From assembly GCA_016210115.1 (NCBI GenBank), contig JACQUW010000180.1, positions 1-64,000 of the forward strand: a stretch of 64,000 bases of DNA, given 5' to 3'. Of the stretch, positions 11,875 to 22,109 are shown piece by piece (position 1 is the stretch's first letter; every line of letters starts with the position of its first letter). The notes under the pieces were generated by a model, which had not been told where the DNA came from, did no database searches, and saw only the letters and a program-made list of their open reading frames with translations. A program made the translations under genes and the position numbers. The DNA is from Deltaproteobacteria bacterium. GTDB lineage: Bacteria > Desulfobacterota > Binatia > UBA9968.

Positions 11875-12819
11875 TTGCTTCGTTTTAAAAAGTTTCTCCT
11901 GGGCCTTTTGGTTACGGCTCTTGTTTGGGTGCCTTCCGGTGCCCGTGCGAAGGAAATCGTGGTCGCCACATCGGCCACCGTCCTGACTAATCTTCCGTAT
12001 TGGGTCGCGATCGAAAGGAAGTTTTTTGAGCAGGCGGGTCTCACGGTCCAATACGTTGTGATGCGCTCAGACCTGGCCGTAAAAGGCCTGATTACGGGCG
12101 ACGTCGATTACAACCAGAGCTCCTCGAGCGTTTTGCGAGCTGCCGCTGCCGGAGCCCCCGTAGTGACGGTCGCTGGCATCTTCAACAGGACGTTTTTCGA
12201 GCTGGTCGCTCGGTCTGACATCAAGTCCCTCTCCGATCTCAAAGGAAAACCGGTTGGGATCAGCCGTCATGGAGCCTCCACTGAGCACGCCCTGCGATTT
12301 GGTCTGAAGGCAAACGGAATTGACCCTGACAGAGATATAAAGATGCTTGCGGTGGGTGGAGAACCCGCGCGGATTGCTGGACTCCAGAGCGGGACGTTGG
12401 CTGCATCAGTCTTGCAGGTTCCCTCCAATCTCTTCGCGCACAAACTCGGCGGGCACACTCTCCTCAACCTGGGAGACTACATGGAGACTCTTCTGGCAGG
12501 AGCGGGAACTAGCTGGAGAAAAGTCGAGCAGAACCGGGAGGAGGTGAAAAACGTCATCCACTCTCTGATGCGAGCGGTTGAGTTCATGAGAGAACGGAGC
12601 TCTGAGGCTAAGGAGATCATTCAGAGAAAGCTCGGCGTCGATGGTAACGTGGCACAATCGATTCTCGCTCTGGTGGTGAAATATGCTAGTAGAGACGGCA
12701 TCCCCTCGAGAAAGGCTCTGGAGAACACCCTCATCGGCACGCCATTCGAAGGGAAGAGCGTGAGCTTTGATAAGTTCGCTGATTTTTCAATTGCGCGGGA
12801 ATTGGCGCAGGGAAAATAA
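11875..12819 (+). CDS. ABC transporter substrate-binding protein, NMT1-like
   Basis: Signal peptide LLRFKKFLLGLLVTALVWVPSGARA; probable TTG start at 11875 after AAAGGAGAA (ORF track start 11824). Confidence 0.82.
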   Translation: MLRFKKFLLGLLVTALVWVPSGARAKEIVVATSATVLTNLPYWVAIERKFFEQAGLTVQYVVMRSDLAVKGLITGDVDYNQSSSSVLRAAAAGAPVVTVAGIFNRTFFELVARSDIKSLSDLKGKPVGISRHGASTEHALRFGLKANGIDPDRDIKMLAVGGEPARIAGLQSGTLAASVLQVPSNLFAHKLGGHTLLNLGDYMETLLAGAGTSWRKVEQNREEVKNVIHSLMRAVEFMRERSSEAKEIIQRKLGVDGNVAQSILALVVKYASRDGIPSRKALENTLIGTPFEGKSVSFDKFADFSIARELAQGK

Positions 12820-12833
12820 CCGGAAAGGACACG

Positions 12834-13334
12834 ATGAAGACCGAAGCAGCCAATGAAGCGGTAAAGGCTCTTTTTGATGCCGGAATTGACTTTGTTGCCT
12901 GTCTCCCAGACTCTGCGTTCAAAGAGCTTTACGAGCCTCTCAGCATGGATTCCAGGGTGAACTACATTCAGGTCTCGAATGAGGGCGATGGAGTAGGGAT
13001 CTGCATGGGAGCATGGCTGGGAGGAAAAAAACCGGCGCTTATCATGGAGAACACCGGCTTTGCTGTTACTCCCTATGCCTTGCTGCGCGGCCCTGTTGCT
13101 TTCGGGGTGCCAATGTTGCTTTTGGTCGCTCATCGGGGCAGCTTCCACGATCAGAGGTGGTTTGCGGTTCCTTTCGGCTGGGGAACAGAGCCGTTGTTCG
13201 AAGCAATGCGAATCAGCTATCGGTGTGTATCGAAAACCGAAGAGGTTCGCGATGCTATCGTCGGAGCAGTGCAATCCATGAATTCCATTCAGGCTCCTGT
13301 TGGAGTCATCCTCGGGGGCGCGACTTTATTCTAG
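12834..13334 (+). CDS. ThDP-binding protein, N-terminal (Pyr) domain, sulfopyruvate decarboxylase alpha-like
   Basis: DAGIDFVACLPDSAFKEL, conserved Glu in VSNEGDGVGICMGAWLGGKKPALIMENTG. Confidence 0.8.
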   Translation: MKTEAANEAVKALFDAGIDFVACLPDSAFKELYEPLSMDSRVNYIQVSNEGDGVGICMGAWLGGKKPALIMENTGFAVTPYALLRGPVAFGVPMLLLVAHRGSFHDQRWFAVPFGWGTEPLFEAMRISYRCVSKTEEVRDAIVGAVQSMNSIQAPVGVILGGATLF

Positions 13335-13339
13335 GCTCC

Positions 13340-13480
13340 CTACACGCCTTGGCGGACAACGGGCCTCCTTTCCGCTTTTTCCAGCGCGATCAATCTTACT
13401 TTATTTAGATCGACCTTTCCGGAACCCAATATCGGAACTTTCTCCTGTGCGTTGTAGGCATCAATCGCATCCAGGAGAAG
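13340..13480 (-). pseudogene. C-terminal remnant of an AMP-binding (acyl-CoA/acyl-ACP synthetase-like) enzyme; upstream limit approximate
   Basis: Minus-strand reading with no start codon: ...LLLDAIDAYNAQEKVPILGSGKVDLNKVRLIALEKAERRPVVRQGV*, resembles the C-terminal IP-LGSGKxD motif. Confidence 0.4.
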
Positions 13481-13662
13481 CCAGGGCAATGCCTACGACG
13501 CCGCGGAGCCCAGGGTATAGTCAGCGGTGGATTGTGATGGCCGCTAGCGCGAAAAGAACGGAAGGCAGTGAAGAGTGTCAGTTGCCATAGGGTCTCTCCA
13601 ACTGGTTTTATCTTTCACAGCCTCAGGAATTGGGCCTGCCGGCGAGTTGGTTGATCTTCGCC

Positions 13663-13968
13663 TTATCTTGATTGTTGGATGATGTTGGTCTGATTGAAAA
13701 AAGGGACAGGATTGGTCAGCGGAGAAGCAGCGGGTTTTTGTATTTGCTGGACCGATGGCTGAGGCGATGTCAACATTTCTATCTGGCGAGCGTCTACGGC
13801 TGGAACGGCAGGTTCGGGTCCGGCAGGCTCTTTAACCGTATCCCCGGAAGCGCTGATAGCGTCCATCTTTTCATCGCTGAGCGCCTCCTTGCTTTTTTCA
13901 GTCATAGCACAGGAGCACAAAACCAAAACGGCCAAGAAGGATACGGTGATCAGTCCCTTTCTGTTCAT
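13663..13968 (-). CDS. Small predicted lipoprotein
   Basis: Signal peptide with LVLCSC lipobox-like motif, Pro-rich body. Confidence 0.5.
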   Translation of the reverse strand: MNRKGLITVSFLAVLVLCSCAMTEKSKEALSDEKMDAISASGDTVKEPAGPEPAVPAVDARQIEMLTSPQPSVQQIQKPAASPLTNPVPFFNQTNIIQQSR

Positions 13969-14107
13969 GGCGGGCCGGATTATCCCACATGGGCCAGCAG
14001 GATTTCAAGAGGTGATCGGGCTACGTTCCGGCTTCAGGGCGGCGGCATCGGGCGTGATGAATCGCGCCCCTACAATCGGCCCCCCTGGTCGGAACGCTAC
14101 CAGTACA

Positions 14108-15043
14108 CTACTGACATTGATCGCTGATCACGGGACCCCGCACCGCCCTAACCGGTCTGTCGAAGCTCTTCCCAACCTCCTGAACTGCACCCGTGAGAAA
14201 AAACACCGCCCATGCCGAGGCCGGGCTTGTGATGGAGGTGGTTGACGACCAGGTCGCCAGGGTCCGCGTCGGACCGAGAAGTGGATCAATTGCCGGATTG
14301 GGCAATAACGTTATCGGATCAACAGCCACCGCCGGTTGCCCGAAATGAACGGTGCTATGGATCTCCCGTATGTTAGGTATACGCCAGTCGCTGAAACCTG
14401 CATAACCGGTTCCGCCTTCGCCATTAACCGCATCCAGCCAGTCCCAGATGGTCTGCTGAGACCCGTTGCCGGACCATCGATAAGTGTTATCGGCATCGTG
14501 CAGATTCGCCGAATCCGGCTTTAAGTCAACAGCGGTCTTCTTTTCCCATTCCAGACCCGTGCTGCAATCGATGACCGTCAACTCGGTATTGACGTATTGC
14601 AGGTTTGCCCCCAATTGAAGCGTTCCGTCATCGGGGACATCTTGAGGGCCCCCACCATTTAACTTGAAAGCTTGATAAGAAGTGGTCTGACCTGTGGCTG
14701 GCATTAAGCGTGGTTGCGCGGGCGGCGGAAGTGGCGGCGGCGGCAGTATGGTGCAGTTTTCAATCACAACCTGGATGGTTTCGGTGCCGTCGCTGAGATC
14801 CCCGACACAGTCCTGCGGCAAAGCGGTCGTTGAAAATCCAAAAGCGCCGCCTGGCTTGGAGTGGGTAACCGCAACGGGCTGTCCCTCCCAGGTAATAACC
14901 GCGTTTTTTGCAGCCTTTATTCCTTTAACCTGAACCACCCCTTCCTTGATAACCGCCTTCGTGATCTTGATGGCGTGGGCGGGTTGGGTCTGGAGGCTCA
15001 TGATCAAAAACAGTACGAATAAAACCGCGCTGCTCTGTTTCAT
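14108..15043 (-). CDS. Exported protein with DUF1566 (Lcl C-terminal) domain
   Basis: Signal peptide; GLEWEKK...WLDAVNGEGGTGYAGFSDWRIPNIREIHS...VRAVRG pattern. Confidence 0.8.
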   Translation of the reverse strand: MKQSSAVLFVLFLIMSLQTQPAHAIKITKAVIKEGVVQVKGIKAAKNAVITWEGQPVAVTHSKPGGAFGFSTTALPQDCVGDLSDGTETIQVVIENCTILPPPPLPPPAQPRLMPATGQTTSYQAFKLNGGGPQDVPDDGTLQLGANLQYVNTELTVIDCSTGLEWEKKTAVDLKPDSANLHDADNTYRWSGNGSQQTIWDWLDAVNGEGGTGYAGFSDWRIPNIREIHSTVHFGQPAVAVDPITLLPNPAIDPLLGPTRTLATWSSTTSITSPASAWAVFFLTGAVQEVGKSFDRPVRAVRGPVISDQCQ

Positions 15044-15267
15044 AGTTTGCTCCTCCTCGCGGTGTTTGGTTAGCCGAGGAGCAAATCGGATGCCAGCCCG
15101 TGCCGTGCGCGAGCAGGAGGAAATCCCCGGGCTTTCAGAAGCGCGCGCTCACTAATAACATTTCACGTCAATCGAAGTGGCTCGGAGATGCCCGAAAAAG
15201 CGCAATCGGGTAAGAGCGGATGGTGTCGCGGAAGAAAAAAGTTTCACGAGGGTTCGCCTGCGGAGAA

Positions 15268-15861
15268 TCACAGGTGCCATTCTTTTTCTTTCTCTGCTGT
15301 CTCATTTTTCGCTTCTTCTTTTTCTGTGGCTGAAGTGTCCTTTGTTGTCTCGCGTTTCTCTTCAGCAGCGCCTCCAGCGGCTTGTTCATCTATCAGTGAT
15401 AAAAGCAGATCACAGAATTGGCGCGCATCTTCGTAGTTCTTGGGCCTTCCTCCGACGGTAGTTGTCGGAGTCATGATTTGGATTTCAGCCGGCTTCCAAA
15501 ACCAAAAGCACAGCAGCAGGCCGATCCCTGCCAGCAAGAAAACGTAACGCAAGAAACGGACATAGGAAGCCGTCTGCGCGACCAATGAAAACTGAAAAGA
15601 CGACAAAAGAGATTCGACATCGACCGCTATGGCAAATATGCCCAACGCAAACAGGATCAGACCCAAGACAAACAGCCAAAAAACCCGTCGCCAACTTACC
15701 CGAACTCCTGAGATCGCCCGGTATGGGACAGCCGTGGTACTGTACCCAAAAATCCCATTGTCCTTATGCTGGTAGGCTCTTACATCCGTCAGAACCAACT
15801 CGCCCGAAATCCCGCTTTGATCCACGACGAAGAGCCGTTTAATTTCGATCTCTGGAGTCAT
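15268..15861 (-). CDS. Membrane protein with two predicted TM helices and charged C-terminal tail
   Basis: Hydrophobic segments; Lys/Glu-rich C-terminus. Confidence 0.5.
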   Translation of the reverse strand: MTPEIEIKRLFVVDQSGISGELVLTDVRAYQHKDNGIFGYSTTAVPYRAISGVRVSWRRVFWLFVLGLILFALGIFAIAVDVESLLSSFQFSLVAQTASYVRFLRYVFLLAGIGLLLCFWFWKPAEIQIMTPTTTVGGRPKNYEDARQFCDLLLSLIDEQAAGGAAEEKRETTKDTSATEKEEAKNETAEKEKEWHL

Positions 15862-16150
15862 AGGTTTCTCCTCCGCGCCGCAAGCACGCGCACTACGTGA
15901 AAGAATGTGCTTCGTCTATGTCCCTTTTCACGCCCATTTCTTGATGTCAAGAAGTGAGGACTTTAATGGAAAAGGTTTTTGAAAAAATCTTGCTCCCCCC
16001 TGCAAAGAGATTTCTCTGCTTTTTTCTCGTGCGCCACATGTTGGAGCATTACCCCACTGCATTGACAGCGAAAGAGAAGTTGTAATATCGATGAGCGAAT
16101 ACCTGTCCGAAATCGAGACAGGTAAACTTAGGTCCCGAGTTGAATAAGCT

Positions 16151-17890
16151 TTGATCCATTCACGATCCGCCAGCGACTCATCGGCATGGCCGCTTGGGTT
16201 TCAGTTCAGCCAACCCTTCCTGGTTCAACTCTTATTGACCGTGGCGGTGGGACTTCTGGTCATAAGCCCTCTTTTCGTTCTTGTAAAAACCAGCTTAACC
16301 CCGCCGGGAAAATTGCCTTTTGAGGCTTTTGTCCTGACGTTTCAAAACTACGCCGATGCCTTTACTCCGCGAGACACCCCTTTTCTCGTGCTGAACACGC
16401 TTGCTTATGCCCTGGGGAGCGTCACCATTGCCTTAGCTATAGCCACGGCTATCGCCTGGCTCACCGAAAGGACCGACCTGCCTCTAAAGTCCGCGGTTCG
16501 AGTGATGATGTTCGCGTGGATGGCTGTGCCCCCGTTGGTCATGGCGTTCGGCTGGATTCTACTGCTCAATCCGGGCAGTGGCCTGGTCAACCTGGTCTTG
16601 CGCGCATTGTTCAACCTGAGCGGAAGTCCGTTCAACGTGTACTCATTGGGATCGATGATTTTCATCAGTGGCCTGGGCCTGGTTCCCACCGCCTTTGTGA
16701 TGATCAGCGGCGCGCTCAGAAATATGGACCCTCAACTGGAGAATGCCGCTCTGGCCGCCGGAGCGGGTCGCTGGACAGCGCTCCGGCGCGTCACATTTCC
16801 GCTGATCCGCCCCAGCTTACTCTCCACAGCGCTTTACTTTCTCATGGTTATGATCCAGGCTTTCGACATCCCGCTGGCTATCGGCTTGACCGCGCGCGTG
16901 CCCGTGCTCAGCACGCGCATCTATCTGCTCAGCACGCCGGAAGCCGCTCTTCCTCGCTACGGTTTGTCCGCCGCGTTCGGGACTGTCCTGCTCGTTTTCG
17001 CGCTGGCGCTGATGTGGACCTATTTCGCAGCCGTAAGGCAAAGCGAAAGGTTCCGCGTTGTGACCGGCCGTGGTTTTCGCCCACGCCAGTGGCCTCTCGG
17101 GCGCTGGAAATGGCTTGCGCTTGCCTTCCTCGGCGCCTATTTCTCTCTCATGCTATTGCCTTTGCTCTTGCTGCTGTGGACCAGCTTGTTGCCGTTCTAT
17201 CAGCCGCCATCTGTCGAGGCGCTCCAGGCTGTATCCCTGAATCACTACCGTGATGTTTTGAGCCAATCGCTGGTCCGACGCGCTCTGGGAAACACCCTGC
17301 TTCTCGTATTCGGCAGCGCTACGCTCGTCATGTTCCTGGCCAGTTTGATTAGTTGGTACTCCGTGCGCAGCAAGGGCCGCGCCGCGAAATGGCTTGACGC
17401 TCTGGCCTTCACTCCTATGGCGGTTCCACATATTGTTATGGCGATGGCTCTTCTGTTGCTCTACATTCGCACTCCGCTTTACGGAACGCTGGGAATTCTG
17501 GTCCTGGGCCATGTCACGATTTACCTCGCGTTCGGAACCCGAACCATGAACGGCGCTCTTATCCAGATCCACCAGGAGTTGGAGGGAGCCGCAAGAGTAA
17601 GCGGCGCCACCTGGGGCACAACGTTGCGTCGCATCCTGCTCCCGCTTTTGTGGCCTCACGTCATGAACGGATGGCTTTGGGTCGTTGCGCACAGTCTGCG
17701 GGACCTCACAGTTCCACTCATGTTGATGACGACGGGCAACGTCGTGTTGAGCTCCGCCCTCTGGCTCATGTGGGAGTTTCCCAACATCCCTGGAGCAGCG
17801 GCGCTTGCGATGCTCATGGTCTTTGGGCTACTGGTTCTGGTGGTTCCTTTACAGATTCATTCTACCCGTGAAAGCTTGGTCCACAGATAA
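16151..17890 (+). CDS. ABC transporter permease, fused double permease (Fe3+/spermidine type)
   Basis: Two BPD_transp_1-like halves with EAA-like motifs (LENAALAAGAGRW...; LEGAARVSGATWGTTLRRILLPLL). Confidence 0.88.
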   Translation: MIHSRSASDSSAWPLGFQFSQPFLVQLLLTVAVGLLVISPLFVLVKTSLTPPGKLPFEAFVLTFQNYADAFTPRDTPFLVLNTLAYALGSVTIALAIATAIAWLTERTDLPLKSAVRVMMFAWMAVPPLVMAFGWILLLNPGSGLVNLVLRALFNLSGSPFNVYSLGSMIFISGLGLVPTAFVMISGALRNMDPQLENAALAAGAGRWTALRRVTFPLIRPSLLSTALYFLMVMIQAFDIPLAIGLTARVPVLSTRIYLLSTPEAALPRYGLSAAFGTVLLVFALALMWTYFAAVRQSERFRVVTGRGFRPRQWPLGRWKWLALAFLGAYFSLMLLPLLLLLWTSLLPFYQPPSVEALQAVSLNHYRDVLSQSLVRRALGNTLLLVFGSATLVMFLASLISWYSVRSKGRAAKWLDALAFTPMAVPHIVMAMALLLLYIRTPLYGTLGILVLGHVTIYLAFGTRTMNGALIQIHQELEGAARVSGATWGTTLRRILLPLLWPHVMNGWLWVVAHSLRDLTVPLMLMTTGNVVLSSALWLMWEFPNIPGAAALAMLMVFGLLVLVVPLQIHSTRESLVHR

Positions 17891-17909
17891 TTCTAAAAAG
17901 GGAGGATTG

Positions 17910-19007
17910 ATGAAACTGTCGACGACGATCTTGGGAGCCGCGGCGTTTTTGGCGCTGGCGTTTCTGCAGTCGGTCGCGCCTCTTGGAAGCAACAGCCTGG
18001 CCGCCTCTGCGACGGACTTCAAAAAGGTTCTTGAGGGCGCCAGGAAAGAGGGAAAACTGATCGTCTGGGTCAGCACGCCCAATCGCGAAAAGACGCACCG
18101 GCTTTTACTCGATGCCTTCAACAAGCGCTTTGGTTTGCAGACCCGTTGGGAATGGGTCGCAATGCATCCCACGCAATCGGTCACGCGCGTGATAACGGAA
18201 GCCTCGGCCGGACGGGTGAACCCGGATGTACTGGGTGCGGGGGGGTTCGGTCAGGTGATGAAGCTGGTGGAGACGAATCTCGTCAAAGCCTATCCCTGGG
18301 TGGATGTTTTCGGCAAAGAGTTGCCGAACATTGGAGAGCCGGAAGGCCGCGTTGTGAAGGAACTTCGCGGCATGATGCTTTCCTGGTTCGACAATACTTA
18401 CGGGGTTGCCTGGAATACCAAAATGATCGGCGATGATAAGATCCCCGATCGGCTCGAGCAGTTCGCCGATCCTCAATGGCAAGGAAGGCTGATCGTGAAC
18501 GTCGCGGGCGGGTCGCCGTTCGATATCTTGAGTCTGGCGATGGGCACGGCGAAAGCGCTGGAGCTCGCGAGAAAAATAGAAGTCACGCGACCAATACTCA
18601 AGAAAGGTACTCCTGCTGTGAATGCCGCCCTTACGGCGGGAGAGGCGCCTGCCGGTTTGAGTTCTTTTTTTAACGCCGAAAGGGCGATCAAAAACGGTGA
18701 GCCCCAGAGATTCAAATTCTTTCAGAATTACATTCCCGTCTCGCCGCTGCACATCTACGTGCCGGAAGGTTCGCCAAACCCCAATATGGCGAGGCTTTTT
18801 GCGGCGTGGTTGGTGACAGAGGGAGCGCCCATCTTTGAGCGGGAAGAAATAGGAGGCCGGTATACGGACCCGCGCTCAAAGCTGGCTCAGTTTATCAAAC
18901 AGCGCGCCGGGAAAGCCGAGATGCTTGTTCCACGCAACCTCCAAGAGGTAAAACAGGTTGAGAGCCTGGCCGACGAGTTGAGCATGATGTTTACCGGGAA
19001 GCGCTGA
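17910..19007 (+). CDS. ABC transporter substrate-binding protein, Fe3+-type/extracellular solute-binding
   Basis: ATG at 17910 after GGAGG; signal peptide; KEGKLIVWVSTPNREKTHRLLDAFNKRFG. Confidence 0.85.
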   Translation: MKLSTTILGAAAFLALAFLQSVAPLGSNSLAASATDFKKVLEGARKEGKLIVWVSTPNREKTHRLLLDAFNKRFGLQTRWEWVAMHPTQSVTRVITEASAGRVNPDVLGAGGFGQVMKLVETNLVKAYPWVDVFGKELPNIGEPEGRVVKELRGMMLSWFDNTYGVAWNTKMIGDDKIPDRLEQFADPQWQGRLIVNVAGGSPFDILSLAMGTAKALELARKIEVTRPILKKGTPAVNAALTAGEAPAGLSSFFNAERAIKNGEPQRFKFFQNYIPVSPLHIYVPEGSPNPNMARLFAAWLVTEGAPIFEREEIGGRYTDPRSKLAQFIKQRAGKAEMLVPRNLQEVKQVESLADELSMMFTGKR

Positions 19008-19067
19008 GCTCGGAGGCGGAGCTATCTTGTTAAGAGGCCGATTCGCCGGAGATGCAAAGGAGACAGA

Positions 19068-20111
19068 ATGAAGCTTGTCAGTTTCGAAATCAGCACCCCT
19101 ATTGGTAAGGTCCGACGCATTGGCGCGTTGATCGATGCCAACGAGAACGGCCGTATCGTCGATCTTAGCAGCGCTTACGGAGCTTATCTCAAAAGTGAGA
19201 CAGACGAGCCGACGCCGCAGGAACTCGCGGCCCTTCGTACCCCACCGGGCATGATCGGCTGGCTGCGCGGCGCGCATAAATCAAAAGAAGCGGCGCGGCA
19301 AGCTCTGGAATATACGAGCCAGATTCTTAAGGGAGAGGCTGACCCAAGAGGCCTGAAGGGCGAAAAAATCGTTTACTCCCGGTCAGAGGTCCGACTGCTC
19401 GCTCCGCTGCCGCGCCCGCGCTCGATCCGCGATTTTTCCATTTACGAAGAGCACATGAGCATAGCGCACAAAGCGCCGAAGAAACCGGCCTGGTATCGCT
19501 GGCCGCCGTACTACAAAGGCAACCCCGACTCCGTCGTCGGCCCTGAAGATCCGATTCCATATCCGTACTATACCCAAAGATTGGATCTGGAGATCGAAAT
19601 CGCCATTGTGATCGGTAAGGAAGGTCGCAATCTCTCATTTGAACAGGCCAAAAAGCACATCGCAGGCTACACGATATTGATTGACTGCAGCGCGAGAGAC
19701 GGCTACGAGCGCGAGCCTTACGGACCGACCAAGAGAAAAGATTTTTGCAACGTGCTGGGTCCCTGCCTGGTGACCGCTGACGAAATAGACGAAGCTAGTC
19801 TTGACGTCCGCGTCAGCGTCGACGGTGAAACGTGGTTCGAAGGCAACACCGGGCATCGACGCAGCTTTTTGGCTCACCACCTCGTTGCATACGCTTCCGA
19901 CAACGAGACGGTCTATCCCGGCGATATTCTCGGTACCGGCACAGTCGGCCTCGGTTGTTCCATGGACCTCGGCCGTTGGATCAACGTCGGCCAGAGAGTG
20001 ACGTTTGACGTTCAAGGTATCGGGCAGCTTAGCCACCGGATCGTAGAGGGAGAGCGCGTAGTGGACTATACCTTAAAAGGCATGGATGGCCTGCTCAAGC
20101 CGCCTGACTGA
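19068..20111 (+). CDS. Fumarylacetoacetate hydrolase family protein
   Basis: DLEIEIAIVIGKEGRNLS, GYTILIDCSARD, GDILGTGTVGLG. Confidence 0.88.
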   Translation: MKLVSFEISTPIGKVRRIGALIDANENGRIVDLSSAYGAYLKSETDEPTPQELAALRTPPGMIGWLRGAHKSKEAARQALEYTSQILKGEADPRGLKGEKIVYSRSEVRLLAPLPRPRSIRDFSIYEEHMSIAHKAPKKPAWYRWPPYYKGNPDSVVGPEDPIPYPYYTQRLDLEIEIAIVIGKEGRNLSFEQAKKHIAGYTILIDCSARDGYEREPYGPTKRKDFCNVLGPCLVTADEIDEASLDVRVSVDGETWFEGNTGHRRSFLAHHLVAYASDNETVYPGDILGTGTVGLGCSMDLGRWINVGQRVTFDVQGIGQLSHRIVEGERVVDYTLKGMDGLLKPPD

Positions 20112-20167
20112 GAAGCGGTGTCATCTAAACTAAAGCAAGCTCGCCGCTAAATTCCCGGTACGCTCGC

Positions 20168-20410
20168 TCAACGTTGTCTTTTAGGCGCTCGGGCTCGCTC
20201 CAGGTCCTGTAAGGTCCGATATCGCCCTAAAACCTCCGTCGCCATTGGCGTCGTTGCCAAGGCATCTACCACAAACGCTTTATCCTGACCCACGATCAGC
20301 CCAGCATTGCTGATGCCTGCCTCCCCACCCGGCTGAATGTACGCGAACGCATTCGGCCCTACCTCCACCAGACCTGTGCGCCAATTTTCAGCCTGCTCGA
20401 CTTTATTCAT
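20168..20410 (-). pseudogene. N-terminal fragment of an MBL-fold hydrolase
   Basis: VEVGPNAFAYIQPGGEAGISNAGLIVGQDKAFVVDALATTPMATEVLGRYR then divergence and stop; metal-binding motifs absent. Confidence 0.6.
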
Positions 20411-20418
20411 GGGCTATT

Positions 20419-21534
20419 TTAGCTCCTTTCTTCACCGGCCCCGGGCACCTTTCCTGCAAACAAGCCTCGACGCTCCAACCACTTCACGATCTCCAGCACC
20501 GGCGAGATTGTCAAGGCGGGCGCCACGATGATGGTCCAATCTAGGACAGATAGGGAGAAAGTTCCAAAGAGCATCTGGAAGAAAGGAATATAGACGATCG
20601 CCAGGAGCACCGCGAGCTCCCACAGAATAGCGAGATTTAGCCATCTATTGGGAAACGGCCGGGTGAGCAACGACCGCCGGTCAGAGCGAAAATTGTAGGC
20701 CTTTGAGAATTCGATCAGAACGAGCGCGACAAAGGTCATCGCCATCGCCTCGGAAAGGCCCCACCCCGCCTTTAATAGCCAGGTGAAAAGGGAGAGGTTT
20801 GCGAGTGCAGACCACAAACCACCTCCCAGCATGAGACGAATCACCGGGCGGGTGAAGATTCCCGTTCGAGGATTGCGCGGCGGCCGGCGCATGAGGTCCG
20901 CCTCGGGTGAATCCCCAGCCAGAGCCAAAGCGGGCAGACCGTCAGTGGCCAGATTCACGTAAAGAATCTGGACGGCAGTCATAGGAAGAGGAAGCCCTGC
21001 CAGGGCAGCGCCGGCCATGAGCCCGATCTCGCCGATATTCGCTGAGAGGAGATACATCAAATATTTTTTGATATTGTCGAAAATCGCTCTCCCCTCTTCC
21101 ACGGCCGCGACTATGGAGGCAAAGTTGTCATCGGTGAGCGTCATGACGGCGGCTTCCCGCGCAACGTCCGTTCCCGTTATTCCCATGGCAATCCCGATAT
21201 CGGCTTTCTTAAGAGCGGGCGCATCATTGACTCCGTCTCCAGTCATCGCGACAATATGGCCTTGTTTCTGGAGCGCGCTGACAACGCGAAGCTTGTGCGC
21301 GGGTGAGACCCGGGCGTAAATCGCAACATTTCCCACCTCGCGGTCAAATTCAGCATCGCTCATTGCGTCCAGCTCTCTGGCCGTGATAATACGCCCGCCT
21401 TTAAGGAGACCCAATTCCCTGCCTACCGCTCCGGCCGTGACGGGATGGTCGCCCGTGATCATGACCGGCATGATGCCGGCTTGCTCGCACTTATCAATCG
21501 CTGCTTTTACTTCGGGACGCGGCGGATCGATCAT
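20419..21534 (-). pseudogene. C-terminal fragment of a cation P-type ATPase (paralogue of 24928..27627)
   Basis: Begins at IDPPRPEVKAAIDKCEQAGIMPVMITGDHPVTAGA, aligned to the middle of the downstream intact ATPase; lacks the phosphorylation DKTG and N-terminal half. Confidence 0.85.
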
Positions 21535-21662
21535 GCCGACTAAGGGGGAGCCTCGTTCTCCTCCGCTCTCCGACTTCTACTTAGCTCCTCTAATTTTTAC
21601 CGTACACCGCCCGTCGCGGCTATAACCGTACCCGCCGGGTTCGGCTCCTCCACCGTAACTAT

Positions 21663-22103
21663 TCATAGGTATGGCGATACTATCGCATCATGTATAGAAC
21701 GGACAAAGCGAAAACATAGAACTGCCACAATGGTTAGAGAATCCCAAGCAAAGAAAAGCAGCTTCCTGCTCGCTCTGTAGGTCAATGCAATAGCCGCAAC
21801 GGCAGTCATCGCAATGGCAGCGGCGGAGCTGACGAGATGATTCCTGGAGACATGCGAGAGAATCGGTCCCTTGGTATAAAAGATATCATCAACGGCGAGT
21901 ATCACGATATTAAAGAGGTTGCTGCCGAAAATATTTCCAAACGCCATGTCCACGGACTCGATTTTCAACGCAGCCAGGGAAAGAACGATCTCAGGTAGGA
22001 CCAATTCAGGAACGTTGTTGGCTAACTGGAATAACTTCGTGCCAGGCTCTTCGAAATGCAACGTAGAGACTCCAATCGTACGCTTCCGCCAATTTACGCG
22101 CAA
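21663..22103 (-). pseudogene. C-terminal fragment of a Na+/Ca2+ exchanger-family protein
   Basis: MAFGNIFGSNLFNIVILAVDDIFYTKGPILSHVSRNHLVSS...LTYRASRKLLFFAWDSL matches the C-terminus of 23725..24723. Confidence 0.75.
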
Positions 22104-22109
22104 CTTCCG

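Noticed and set aside
16516-17253. 245-aa plus-strand ORF
   Set aside because: Alternative frame within the ABC permease gene.
21575-21664. 29-codon Gly/Tyr-rich minus-strand ORF (MNSYGGGAEPGGYGYSRDGRCTVKIRGAK) considered as a RiPP-like peptide
   Set aside because: No clear ribosome-binding site, no modifying enzymes nearby, and it lies in decayed sequence between gene fragments.
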